From Marinobacterium aestuarii (lineage in GTDB: Bacteria > Pseudomonadota > Gammaproteobacteria > Pseudomonadales > Balneatricaceae): DNA of 64,000 nucleotides. A program made the position numbers and the translations under genes. The notes beneath the pieces were generated by a model. It saw only the letters and a list, made by a program, of their open reading frames with translations. It made no database searches and was not told the DNA's origin. Of this stretch, positions 7,434 through 15,864 are shown piece after piece (the first letter of the stretch is position 1; every line of letters begins with the position of its first letter). Location of the stretch: positions 806,001-870,000 of the forward strand of contig NZ_CP015839.1 in assembly GCF_001651805.1 (NCBI RefSeq). Direction: 5' to 3'.

Positions 7434-8564
7434 ATGATGCTGACCCGCACACAGGCGCTGGCGCTGGAACAGGCGAGCGACGCAGAATTCAAGACCTTAG
7501 GTCTGCAGGCAGCCGCCGTGCGTGATACGCACTGGGGCCGGACTCTGACTTATTCACGCAAGGTTTTTGTACCCCTGACCAATATGTGCCGCGACGACTG
7601 CGGCTACTGCACCTTTGTTCAGAAACCCGGCTCCCCCAATGCCCGCGTCATGACGCCCGATGAAGTCATGGCCGTGGTGCACGAAGGTGAGCGCCTGGGC
7701 TGCAAGGAAGTGCTCTTTAGCCTCGGCGAGAAGCCCGAGTTGCGTTATCCACAGGCCCGGGAAGCACTGGCGCAGCTGGGGCACAGCAGCATGGTGGATT
7801 ACCTGGCGCAGATGTGTGAACGCGTGCTGGAGGAATCCAGCCTGCTGCCCCATGTGAATGCCGGCACCCTGTCGGACGAGGATATCCACAAGCTCAAGCC
7901 CGTCAGTGCCAGCATGGGCATGATGCTCGAGAACGTCAGCCGTCGCCTGATTCAGCGTGGCGAAGCTCACTATGCCTGCCCCGACAAGGTGCCAGTGCAG
8001 CGTATCCGTACCCTGGAGCGCGCCGGCGAGCAGGGCGTGCCTTTCACCACCGGCATTCTGATCGGTATTGGCGAGAACTGGGCCGAACGGGTCGACAGCC
8101 TTATCACCATCAATCATCTGCACCGCCGCTACGGCCATATTCAGGAAGTTATCGTACAGAACTTCCGTGCCAAGCCCGGTACCGCCATGGCGAATCATCC
8201 GGAACCGGATCTGAACGACATGGTGCGCACCCTGGTGCTGGCCCGCCTGCTGCTGGACCCGAGCATCAGCATACAGGCGCCGCCTAATCTGCAGCAGCGC
8301 TTCGGCGCCTATATAGCCGCGGGCATCAATGACTGGGGCGGCATTTCACCGCTTACGCTGGATCACATCAATCCGGAACGTGCCTGGCCGCAGATTGAAT
8401 CCCTGCGCAGCGCCACCGCGGACTGCGGTTACGGTCTGCAGGAGCGTCTGGCGGTGTACCCGCACTATCAGCAATACCCGGATCGCTTCTTCGCCGGCCC
8501 CATCGCCGCCCGCCTGGCTGGCATCGCCCGTGGCGATGGTCTGGCGCTGGCGCAATGTCATTGA
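7434..8564 (+). CDS. cofG: FO synthase subunit CofG (radical SAM)
   Basis: A 376-residue radical SAM enzyme that, with CofH, makes the deazaflavin FO (7,8-didemethyl-8-hydroxy-5-deazariboflavin), the chromophore of coenzyme F420, from tyrosine and a flavin-pathway pyrimidine. The iron-sulfur motif is MCRDDCGYC (Cys52, 56, 59). GGAGG at 7421-7425 sits 8 bp before the ATG at 7434, which I prefer to the GTG at 7428. It is the first gene of a tight operon in which cofG and cofH are separate proteins, not the fused FbiC of actinobacteria. The family call is firm. Confidence 0.96.
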   Translation: MMLTRTQALALEQASDAEFKTLGLQAAAVRDTHWGRTLTYSRKVFVPLTNMCRDDCGYCTFVQKPGSPNARVMTPDEVMAVVHEGERLGCKEVLFSLGEKPELRYPQAREALAQLGHSSMVDYLAQMCERVLEESSLLPHVNAGTLSDEDIHKLKPVSASMGMMLENVSRRLIQRGEAHYACPDKVPVQRIRTLERAGEQGVPFTTGILIGIGENWAERVDSLITINHLHRRYGHIQEVIVQNFRAKPGTAMANHPEPDLNDMVRTLVLARLLLDPSISIQAPPNLQQRFGAYIAAGINDWGGISPLTLDHINPERAWPQIESLRSATADCGYGLQERLAVYPHYQQYPDRFFAGPIAARLAGIARGDGLALAQCH

Positions 8565-8578
8565 ACAGGAGAAAAGCC

Positions 8579-9820
8579 ATGAATGCCGCTGTCCCCCACA
8601 AGATCGCGCTGGCACCTCGGGTGCCGCAGGAGCTTTTCAACCCGGCTGTGAGCACAGAAGTCCGTGCCATTTTGCAGCAGGCCCTGAACGGTGAGGAGCT
8701 GAGCGAAGCGCAAGGCGTGGTGCTCTTTGGCACCGAAGGCGCCGAGCTGGATGCGCTCACCGCCACCGCCGATGCCGTGCGCCGGCAGCGCGTTGGTGAT
8801 CGCGCCACCTTCGTGATTACGCGCAATATCAATTACACCAACGTTTGCTACATGGGCTGCAAGTTCTGCAACTTTGCCAAGCGCAAGGATGATCCCGAGG
8901 CCGAATTCTTCGATCTGGATGAAATCGTGCGCCGCGCCCAGGAAGCCTGGGACAGAGGCGCCACCGAGGTGTGCATTCAGGGCGGGTTGCACCCGGATCT
9001 GCCGGTGCATTTCTACCGCGACATGCTTAAGGCCATCAAGAGCGTGCTGCCTGGCATGCATATACACGCTTTCTCGCCGTTTGAAATCTGGTTTGGTGCC
9101 CGCAAGAGCAAGATGTCCTACGCCGATTTCATTCAGGACCTGATGGATCACGGCCTGGGCTCGATGCCGGGTACCGCCGCCGAGATTCTGGATACCGAGA
9201 TTCGCCAGCAGCTGACGAAGGACAAACTCACTACCGCGCAGTGGGTCGAGATTATCCAGACCGCCCATCGCCTGGGCCTGCCGACTACCGCCACCATCAT
9301 GTACGGCCATATCGATGGGCCTGAGCATTGGGCGGCACATCTGGCGCTGCTGCGTACCATCCAGCAGAAGACCGGCGGCTTTACCGAATTCGTGCCGCTG
9401 GGCTTTATCCACTACAAGACGCCGCTCTATCTGGAAGTGGCGGGCGTGCGCCCCGGCCCCACGCGACACGAGCATATCCGCATGCACGCCGTGGCGCGCC
9501 TGATGCTCAATGGCTGGATCGATAATATCCAGGCCTCTTGGGTCAAGCTTGGTACCGACCTTGCGCAGCAGATGCTGGCCGCCGGCGTCAATGACCTGGG
9601 CGGCACCCTGATGAACGAAAGCATCTCCCGTGCCGCCGGTGGCGAACATGGCCAGGAAATGCAGCCGCAGGAACTGATCGACATGATGCGTGCCATGGGC
9701 CGCGAACCGGTGCGGCGCAATACGCTCTACCGTCCGCTGGAAATTTTCGACCGCGCCGCTGCGTCTGATGCTGCGTTTGAAGCGCTGCCCCAGTCGCTGC
9801 TGGCCGGAGGCATGGCATGA
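8579..9820 (+). CDS. cofH: FO synthase subunit CofH (radical SAM)
   Basis: A 413-residue radical SAM protein that condenses a tyrosine-derived radical with 5-amino-6-ribitylaminouracil, giving the substrate for CofG. The cluster motif is VCYMGCKFCNF (Cys90, 94, 97), and the C-terminal part holds DLGGTLMNESISRAAGG, typical of CofH/MqnC relatives. AGGAG at 8567-8571 precedes the ATG at 8579 by 7 bp, so I use this start and not the ATG overlapping cofG. Its stop overlaps the start of cofD (ATGA), indicating translational coupling. Confidence 0.96.
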   Translation: MNAAVPHKIALAPRVPQELFNPAVSTEVRAILQQALNGEELSEAQGVVLFGTEGAELDALTATADAVRRQRVGDRATFVITRNINYTNVCYMGCKFCNFAKRKDDPEAEFFDLDEIVRRAQEAWDRGATEVCIQGGLHPDLPVHFYRDMLKAIKSVLPGMHIHAFSPFEIWFGARKSKMSYADFIQDLMDHGLGSMPGTAAEILDTEIRQQLTKDKLTTAQWVEIIQTAHRLGLPTTATIMYGHIDGPEHWAAHLALLRTIQQKTGGFTEFVPLGFIHYKTPLYLEVAGVRPGPTRHEHIRMHAVARLMLNGWIDNIQASWVKLGTDLAQQMLAAGVNDLGGTLMNESISRAAGGEHGQEMQPQELIDMMRAMGREPVRRNTLYRPLEIFDRAAASDAAFEALPQSLLAGGMA

Positions 9821-10812
9821 GTGCCCAGGCGCCGAAAATCACCCTGCTGGCCGGCGGTGGCGGTGGCGCCAAACTGGCCATAGGGCTTGCCGCGATACTG
9901 CAGCCCGGTCAGCTGTCGATCATCGGCAACGTGGCGGATGATCAGGAATTCCATGGCCTCTGGGTCTCGCCGGATATAGATACCATCACTTATAGCCTGG
10001 CCGGGCTGATTGACCGCAGCAAGGGCTGGGGGCTGGCGAATGAAACCAGCCGCACCCTGGAAGGCCTGGCCCGCCTGGGATCCGATGACTGGATGTACCT
10101 GGGGGACCAGGACTTCGCCACTCATATCTATCGCACCGAACTGCGCCGCCAGGGTGTGCGCCCGAGCGCCATTGCCCAGACCATCGCCCGCGCGCTGGGA
10201 GTAACGGCCAATATATTGCTGCCCAGTGATGACCGCATGCAGACCGAGGTCAAAACCGCCCGCGGCTGGCTGTCGTTCCAGGAGTACTTTGTGCGCGAAC
10301 AGTGCCGCCCCGAGGTGCTGGAGCTGCGAATTCAGGGGCTGGAGGAGGCACGCCCAACCGAAGAGGCGCTGGCGGCCATCCGCGATGCGGACCTGCTGAT
10401 TCTTGCGCCCAGCAATCCCCTGGTGAGCATAGGTCCGATCCTGGCGCTGCCGGCTATCCGCAATGCGCTGGAGAAGACCCGCGCAACCCGGGTTGCGGTA
10501 TCGCCACTGATCGGCGGCCAGACGGTGAAGGGGCCTGCGAACCGCATGCTCAAGGCGGCGGGTTACAGCTGCAGCAACCTGGGCGTGGCCGACTGTTACC
10601 GCGGTCTGATCGATAGCCTGGTAATTGATGTCAGTGATAGCGCCGACGTGGCGGCCTTGCAGGCGCGCGGGCTCAAGACGCTGGTGACCCAGACACTGAT
10701 GAGCAGCGATGCCGACAAGGCATGCCTGGCCCGAGAACTGCTGGCCATCGCTGGATTGGCCGGAACTGGACTGGCGTCGCAACTGGATCAGCCTGAGCGG
10801 GTGTCGGCATGA
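9817..10812 (+). CDS. cofD: 2-phospho-L-lactate (or analogue) transferase CofD
   Basis: This 331-residue enzyme transfers the phospho-acid moiety from the guanylylated donor made by CofC onto FO, giving F420-0 or a dehydro or glyceryl variant. Family features are the glycine-rich start (LLAGGGGGAKLAIGL, residues 10-24), GNVADDQEFHGLWVSPDIDT, and the conserved LLILAPSNPLVSIGPIL in the second half. It overlaps cofH and cofC by 4 bases each (ATGA), so the three are co-translated. Length and motifs match the CofD/FbiA family. Confidence 0.96.
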   Translation: MSAQAPKITLLAGGGGGAKLAIGLAAILQPGQLSIIGNVADDQEFHGLWVSPDIDTITYSLAGLIDRSKGWGLANETSRTLEGLARLGSDDWMYLGDQDFATHIYRTELRRQGVRPSAIAQTIARALGVTANILLPSDDRMQTEVKTARGWLSFQEYFVREQCRPEVLELRIQGLEEARPTEEALAAIRDADLLILAPSNPLVSIGPILALPAIRNALEKTRATRVAVSPLIGGQTVKGPANRMLKAAGYSCSNLGVADCYRGLIDSLVIDVSDSADVAALQARGLKTLVTQTLMSSDADKACLARELLAIAGLAGTGLASQLDQPERVSA

Positions 10813-11450
10813 GCCTGAAAACCCTGATCGTGATCCCGGTGAAGGATTTCGCCAGTGCCAAGTCGCGCCTGCGTCCGGTGTTGGGCGATACAGACCGCAG
10901 CCAGTTGGCCCGGCGCCTGTGCGAACGCACCCTGAGCTTTTTTGGCACGCATTTTCCGGATTATCCACTGCTGGTGGTCACGGCTTCTGCCGCCATCGGT
11001 GAACTGGCCCGCGGCTACGGTGCTTCTGTGCTGCGCGAGCTGCGCCCGGCGGGGCTGTCGGGGGCGGCGGCACTGGCGGCACACTGGAGCAAAAAGCACG
11101 GCTTTGATTCCCAGTTGCTGGTGCCGGCGGATATAGCACGGCTTGATGCCGACGAGTTTCGCACTCTGCTGTGCCAGCCAAGACCTGCGCCCTCGGTGCT
11201 GATCTGCCCGGCCAGTGACGCCGGCACTAATGCACTGCTGACCACGCCGCCGGATGTGGTGCCCTTTTGCTTTGGCCCGAATTCCAGCGCAGCGCATCAG
11301 GGGGCGGCACTCAAGCGGTCGGTGCCCTGTGAGCTGCTGCACTTTGATCATATGCGTTTCGATCTGGATACCCCGGATGATCTTCACAGCCTGATGCATC
11401 AACACAGCGGCGATCTGCCGCGGGAACTGGTGACCCTATGGAATCTGTAA
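10809..11450 (+). CDS. cofC: Phospholactate guanylyltransferase CofC
   Basis: A 213-residue nucleotidyltransferase that activates a three-carbon phospho-acid (2-phospholactate, phosphoenolpyruvate or 3-phosphoglycerate, depending on lineage) with GTP for CofD. The N-terminal IPVKDFASAKSRL holds the nucleotide-binding signature, and LLVPADIARL the metal-binding region. Which phospho-acid it uses cannot be read reliably; in some proteobacteria 3-phosphoglycerate is used. It overlaps cofD by 4 bp and cofE by 13 bp. Confidence 0.93.
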   Translation: MSLKTLIVIPVKDFASAKSRLRPVLGDTDRSQLARRLCERTLSFFGTHFPDYPLLVVTASAAIGELARGYGASVLRELRPAGLSGAAALAAHWSKKHGFDSQLLVPADIARLDADEFRTLLCQPRPAPSVLICPASDAGTNALLTTPPDVVPFCFGPNSSAAHQGAALKRSVPCELLHFDHMRFDLDTPDDLHSLMHQHSGDLPRELVTLWNL

Positions 11451-12316
11451 TACAGAACAATACAGCACAAGGCATGGCGTTCAGCGCTGCCCCGACTGAC
11501 CCCGCTGTGGTGCACCGTGCCGCCAGGGCGGCCCGCCCTGCGGCCAGTACCCGCATTGCCATGCAGGTACTGCCGGGTATTCCGGACATAGCGCCGGGGG
11601 ATGATCTGGCCGCGCTGCTGCTCGAATCCATCGAGCGGGCGGCGCTTAGCCTGCAGGACGGCGACATCCTGGTGATCGCCCACAAGGTGGTCTCCAAGGC
11701 CGAAGGCCGGATCACGCGCCTGGCCGATGTGGTACCGGGGGAGAAAGCACGCCAGCTTGGGCTGGAGCTGAACAAGGATCCGCGCAAGGTCGAAGTAATT
11801 CTGGGGGAATCCAGCCGTGTGGTGCGGGCCATCAAGCGCCCCGGCCAGCTCGAAGGCACCCTGATCGCCGAGCATCGGCTGGGCTTTATCTGCGCCAATG
11901 CCGCGGTGGATGAATCCAATGTCGGCGCCGAGGAAACCGTCATCCTGCTGCCGGAAGATCCGGACCGCAGCGCCCGGGAAATCTGCGCGCTGCTGGAGCG
12001 TGCCAGCGGTGTGCGTCTGGGCGTGGTGATTACCGATACCTTCGGACGGCCCTGGCGCATGGGGCTGGTGAATGTGGCGGTGGGGCTTGCCAAGGTGCCG
12101 AGCCAGATCGATCTGGTGGGCGAGCGCGATGCCTTCGGGCGCGAGCTTTCGGTCACGGTACCGGCCCTGGCCGATGAGCTCGCGGCGGCCTCGGGTCTCT
12201 TGATGAGCAAGGATGGCAAGACCCCGGCGATTCTGTTCCGCGGCATCGACTGGACCCCGGACAACAGCTCTGCGCGTGACCTGGTGCGTCCGCAACAGGA
12301 AGACCTGTTTCGCTAA
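11438..12316 (+). CDS. cofE: Coenzyme F420-0:L-glutamate ligase CofE
   Basis: A 292-residue GTP-dependent ligase that adds gamma-linked glutamates to F420-0. Landmarks are [41 protein letters not shown] and [13 protein letters not shown]. Compared with the usual family start it has about 41 extra N-terminal residues; Met42 is an alternative start but lacks a ribosome site. There is no C-terminal nitroreductase domain of the FbiB type, which in mycobacteria reduces dehydro-F420. That argues for a donor not needing reduction, or for a reductase elsewhere. Confidence 0.95.
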   Translation: MESVIQNNTAQGMAFSAAPTDPAVVHRAARAARPAASTRIAMQVLPGIPDIAPGDDLAALLLESIERAALSLQDGDILVIAHKVVSKAEGRITRLADVVPGEKARQLGLELNKDPRKVEVILGESSRVVRAIKRPGQLEGTLIAEHRLGFICANAAVDESNVGAEETVILLPEDPDRSAREICALLERASGVRLGVVITDTFGRPWRMGLVNVAVGLAKVPSQIDLVGERDAFGRELSVTVPALADELAAASGLLMSKDGKTPAILFRGIDWTPDNSSARDLVRPQQEDLFR

Positions 12317-12422
12317 ACCCTGCGGGCCCCAAGGGCCTGGTGGGTCGCAACGACTGCTGCTTGAAACGAAAAAGCTCAACCGACAGCAATTTGAACCAAC
12401 AAGAACAAGAGGAAAGGTTTCG

Positions 12423-13094
12423 ATGAAAATCTCAATTCTGGGTGGTACAGGTCCGCAGGGCCGGGGTCTGGCACTGCGTTTTGCCCGTGCGGGTATAGAG
12501 GTCGCAATTGGCTCGCGTGAGGCGGCCCGTGCGGCAGATGCAGCCACAGAGCTTGGCGCTCTGCTGAACCCCGCGGCAGCTGCGATCAGCGGTCATGATA
12601 TTCGCGCCGCGGTGGCGCAGGCCGATGAACTGGTGATTCTGGCGGTGCCTTACAGCGCCCATGATGCCACGCTTGAGTCCATCAAGGATCTGCTGGTGGG
12701 CAAGGTACTGATCGATATCGCCGTGCCTCTGGCCCAGGGCGATCCCAAGCGCGTGGCCATGCCGGCGGCGGGTTCCGCCACTGAAGCGGCCCAGGCGCTG
12801 CTGGGGGAGAGCATCCCGGTGGTGGGCGCGCTGCATAACGTATCGGCCACGGTACTGAATGATCTGGAGCACAGCATCAACTGCGATGTGCTGGTGTGCG
12901 GCAATGATCTGGCGGCCAAGGAAAAGGTGATCGAGCTGATCCGCAAGCTGGATGTGGCCGCCTACAACTGCGGCCCGGCCGAGAGCGCCCGCTGCATCGA
13001 GGCCATCACACCCATTCTTATCCGTTTGAATATTTCCAAGAAGGTGCCCTTTACCCACGCCGGTATTCGTATCTGCCCACCCGACGCTCATTAA
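12423..13094 (+). CDS. npdG: F420:NADP oxidoreductase (Fno/NpdG)
   Basis: A 223-residue cytoplasmic enzyme that passes hydride between NADPH and F420. The N-terminal Rossmann motif is [17 protein letters not shown], with GSREAA after the second strand, typical for the 2'-phosphate of NADP. The C-terminal part includes [10 protein letters not shown] and [17 protein letters not shown], family-typical. AGAGGAAAGG lies before ATG 12423. It sits between the F420 synthesis genes and the F420-dependent oxidoreductase. In an aerobe lacking F420-reducing hydrogenase it would most likely run from NADPH to F420. Confidence 0.93.
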   Translation: MKISILGGTGPQGRGLALRFARAGIEVAIGSREAARAADAATELGALLNPAAAAISGHDIRAAVAQADELVILAVPYSAHDATLESIKDLLVGKVLIDIAVPLAQGDPKRVAMPAAGSATEAAQALLGESIPVVGALHNVSATVLNDLEHSINCDVLVCGNDLAAKEKVIELIRKLDVAAYNCGPAESARCIEAITPILIRLNISKKVPFTHAGIRICPPDAH

Positions 13095-13130
13095 TTTTTT
13101 CAATAAAAACAAAGACCCAGGAGAGTGACT

Positions 13131-14135
13131 ATGGAATTTGGTATCTGCTTTAAAGGTTTTGTCAGCCACGATCGCGCCCGCACACTGGTGAAACAGGCCG
13201 AGGACGCCGGCTTTGACTACTGCTGGTTCTACGACTCCCATATCCTGTGGCGCGAATGCTACCCGGCCATCGCCATGTGCATGGAGCATACCTCGCGCAT
13301 CAAGTTCGCCCCCTGCGTCACCAACCCCAATGCCCGTGACTGGTCGCTGGCAGCCAGCCTCTTTGGCAGCCTGGCCAAGCAGAGCGGAGGCCGCTTTGAA
13401 GTGGGTCTGGGGCGCGGCGACAGCTCGGTGCGCGTGATGGGCAAGAAACCCGCGACTCTGGCCCGCGTGGCCGAGTTCACCACCAAGGTGAAAGCCATGG
13501 TGCGTGGTGAGGAAGTCATGTACGGCGAATGCCCGGAGCCGGTGCAGTTCCCCTGGGCTGAAGGCTACGAGCTGCCAGTCTATATAGGTGCTTACGGCCC
13601 CATGGCGCTGAAAACCGCAGGAGAGGTGGGTGATGGCGTGATTCTGCAGATCGGTGAACCCGCGCTGATCAAGTGGCTGGCGGACCAGGCCATCGCTGCC
13701 GGCGTCGAGGCCGGTCGTGATATGTCCAACTTCAAGATCATCGCTGCAGCGCCGGCTTATTTCGGCGACCGGGAGAGCTGTGTTGAGTCCACCAAGTGGT
13801 TCCCGGCCATGGTGGGTAACCATGTGGCCGATATCGTTGAGAAGTACGGTACCGACAGTGGCCTGGTGCCCAAGAGCCTGACCGACTATATCGAGAAGCG
13901 CAAAGGCTACGACTATTCCAAGCATGGCCAGAGTGATAACCCTTACCTGGATTTCATCACGCCAGAAATTGTTGAAAGTTTCTGCGTACTGGGTGAGGCC
14001 GAGCAGCATATCGTCAAGCTGAACCATTTGAAGGAAGCGGGCACCACCCAGTTCAATATCTATCTGGATAACGGTGACGAGGAAAATATTATCGCCCAGT
14101 ACGGCGAACATATTATCCCGCATTTCAAAGGTTAA
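13131..14135 (+). CDS. F420-dependent luciferase-like oxidoreductase
   Basis: A 334-residue TIM-barrel protein of the luciferase-like monooxygenase superfamily, close to methylenetetrahydromethanopterin reductase (Mer). Visible are MEFGICFKGF, the DSHILWRECYP region, FEVGLGRGDSSVRVMG and PVYIGAYGPMALKTAGEVGDGVIL. I recall a family of this type (TIGR03842, CPS_4043-like) described as often the sole F420 enzyme of its kind in proteobacteria, function unknown. AGGAG at 13119-13123 supports ATG 13131. The gene follows npdG by 36 bp and precedes a carbamoyl-amidohydrolase. Its genomic company suggests reduction of a pyrimidine ring (uracil to dihydrouracil); this is inference. Confidence 0.88.
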   Translation: MEFGICFKGFVSHDRARTLVKQAEDAGFDYCWFYDSHILWRECYPAIAMCMEHTSRIKFAPCVTNPNARDWSLAASLFGSLAKQSGGRFEVGLGRGDSSVRVMGKKPATLARVAEFTTKVKAMVRGEEVMYGECPEPVQFPWAEGYELPVYIGAYGPMALKTAGEVGDGVILQIGEPALIKWLADQAIAAGVEAGRDMSNFKIIAAAPAYFGDRESCVESTKWFPAMVGNHVADIVEKYGTDSGLVPKSLTDYIEKRKGYDYSKHGQSDNPYLDFITPEIVESFCVLGEAEQHIVKLNHLKEAGTTQFNIYLDNGDEENIIAQYGEHIIPHFKG

Positions 14136-14204
14136 TATTTGATTTGTAAAAAGTCGTATTAAATCGTCAGGTTGATAATAACTGCGATCCTTGATGTTGC
14201 TAGC

Positions 14205-14231
14205 GGGGCACTGTGTTGCCCCCCTTGTTTT
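14205..14231 (+). terminator. Rho-independent terminator after the F420 operon
   Basis: GGGGCA-CTGTGT-TGCCCC forms a 6-bp stem followed by CCTTGTTTT. It lies between the LLM oxidoreductase and the carbamoyl hydrolase, so the latter may have its own promoter or depend on read-through. Confidence 0.55.
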
Positions 14232-14301
14232 CGCTGCACCTGCTGAGCCTTGCGGGTGTGGAATGTTCAGAATTGACAGAGCTGAGTGAGAGAGTCTAAT
14301 C

Positions 14302-15534
14302 ATGCAGAAGATTACCGTTAATCAGCAGCGCCTGTGGGACAGCCTGATGCAGATGGGCGAGATCGGCGGCACCGAAAAAGGCGGCGTCTGCCGTCTGGCG
14401 CTGACGGATCTGGACAAGCAGGGCCGTGATCTGTTTGTCAGCTGGTGCAAGGACGCCGGCTGCAGCATCCGCATCGACAAAATGGGCAATATCTTCGCCC
14501 GTCGCCCAGGTCAGGACGACTCCCTGCCGCCGGTGGTTATGGGCAGCCATCTGGATACCCAGCCCACGGGGGGCAAGTTCGATGGTATCTACGGCGTGCT
14601 GTCGGGGCTGGAAGTGATTCGCAGCCTGAACGATCAGGGCATTGAGACCCGCGCGCCCATCGAGGCCTCGGTCTGGACCAACGAGGAAGGTTCACGCTTC
14701 CCGCCGGCCATGGTGGCATCCGGTGTTTTCGCCGGTGTCTTCGATCTGGAGTACGGCCTTAGCCGGGCGGATCTGGATGGCAAGACCATGGGCGAGGAAC
14801 TGGAACGCATTGGTTATGCTGGTCCCGAAGAAGTGGGTGGTCGTCCTTTCAAGGCCTTCTTCGAGGCCCATATCGAACAGGGCCCGATTCTGGAGGATGA
14901 AGACAAGCAGATCGGCGTGGTGACCGATGCCCAGGGGCAGCGCTGGTATGAGGTCACCCTGACCGGGCAAGAGTCCCACGCCGGTCCCACGCCCATGACA
15001 AGGCGCCGTGACGCTCTGGTAGGAGCTGCACGCCTGATCGATACGGTGAACCGCATCGGCATGGATCACCAGCCCAACGCCTGCGCCACCGTGGGCCTGG
15101 TGCAGGTGTTCCCGAATTCGCGCAACGTGATTCCGGGCCAGGTGTTCTTTACCGTGGACTTCCGTCACCCGGATGCCGAGGTGCTGGCCAAGATGGATCA
15201 GGAGCTGCGCGAAATTGCGGATCGGGTGTCTGGCGAGCTGGGACTTGAAATGAAGTTCGAGCAGATCTGGTACTCGCCGCCGGTGCCCTTCGATACCGCC
15301 TGCGTAAACTCCGTGCGCCAGGCGGCTGAAGAGTTCGGCTACAGCCACCGCGATATCGTCAGCGGTGCCGGCCACGATGCCTGCTATATCTCCCGTGTAG
15401 CCCCGACCGCCATGGTCTTCGTGCCCTGTGAAAACGGCATCAGCCACAACGAGGCGGAAAATGCCAAGGCGGAAGACCTGGCCGCCGGCTGCAACGTACT
15501 GCTGCAGGCGGTACTGGAGCGCGCCAACGACTGA
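14302..15534 (+). CDS. N-carbamoyl-beta-alanine / N-carbamoyl-amino acid amidohydrolase (M20)
   Basis: A 410-residue zinc or manganese amidase of peptidase family M20, hydrolysing N-carbamoyl-beta-alanine (third step of reductive pyrimidine breakdown) or N-carbamoyl-L-amino acids. Metal ligands are visible: GSHLDTQ (His83), GKFDGIYG (Asp94), TNEEGSRF (Glu128/129) and EAHIEQGP. The dimerisation lid motif GQESHAGPTPM is present. The length is normal. Being next to the F420 oxidoreductase, with dihydropyrimidinase and an NCS1 transporter elsewhere in the window, favours the beta-ureidopropionase role (PydC-like), but hydantoin-derived carbamoyl amino acids cannot be excluded. Confidence 0.9.
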   Translation: MQKITVNQQRLWDSLMQMGEIGGTEKGGVCRLALTDLDKQGRDLFVSWCKDAGCSIRIDKMGNIFARRPGQDDSLPPVVMGSHLDTQPTGGKFDGIYGVLSGLEVIRSLNDQGIETRAPIEASVWTNEEGSRFPPAMVASGVFAGVFDLEYGLSRADLDGKTMGEELERIGYAGPEEVGGRPFKAFFEAHIEQGPILEDEDKQIGVVTDAQGQRWYEVTLTGQESHAGPTPMTRRRDALVGAARLIDTVNRIGMDHQPNACATVGLVQVFPNSRNVIPGQVFFTVDFRHPDAEVLAKMDQELREIADRVSGELGLEMKFEQIWYSPPVPFDTACVNSVRQAAEEFGYSHRDIVSGAGHDACYISRVAPTAMVFVPCENGISHNEAENAKAEDLAAGCNVLLQAVLERAND

Positions 15535-15545
15535 GGCCTTTCCAG

Positions 15546-15579
15546 CCATAACCCGGCATGGAGTGTCGGGTTATGGTTT
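15546..15579 (+). terminator. Hairpin after the carbamoyl hydrolase gene
   Basis: CCATAACCCG and CGGGTTATGG form a perfect 10-bp stem with an 11-nt loop, followed by only TTT. It is a plausible but weak intrinsic terminator. Confidence 0.55.
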
Positions 15580-15864
15580 AAAGGTGAAAGGTGAAAGGTA
15601 AAGTGTGGTGGTTGGTTATTGGTGATTGGTTATTAGTTATTAGTGAAAGAAGAAAGGAAAGGAGAAAGGAGAAAGTTAAAAATGATAAAGGAAAGATAGA
15701 AAGAGGAAAAGTTTGGTTGGTGATTTTTAATTGGTTTTTCCGGGTTTATTCGTTTTTGATTCATTATTTATATTTAAATTTATGGTCCGCATTTAATGGC
15801 GTGGTGCACGCTGTTTTAATCGTTTGTTCTCGCAATAAAATAATAATCGTACAGGAGAAAAATA
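15580..15864. other. Low-complexity intergenic region before pntAA
   Basis: Purine-rich repeats (GGTGAAA units) are followed by TTGGTTATTGGTGATTGG-type repeats and then an AT-rich stretch. A similar TTATTGGTTATTGG stretch is at 58336-58392. No gene is supported. The last part holds the ribosome site (AGGAG) of pntAA. Confidence 0.6.

Noticed and set aside
13131-14135. RutA-type FMN pyrimidine monooxygenase
   Set aside because: RutA is also LLM-fold, but this protein is closer to Mer-type F420 enzymes, is encoded with the whole F420 pathway, and no rutB-G genes are present.
12432-14303. A 623-codon open frame on the minus strand opposite npdG and the LLM gene
   Set aside because: It is antisense to two well-supported genes, is rich in His/Gln/Arg as expected of a shadow frame, and has no family motif.
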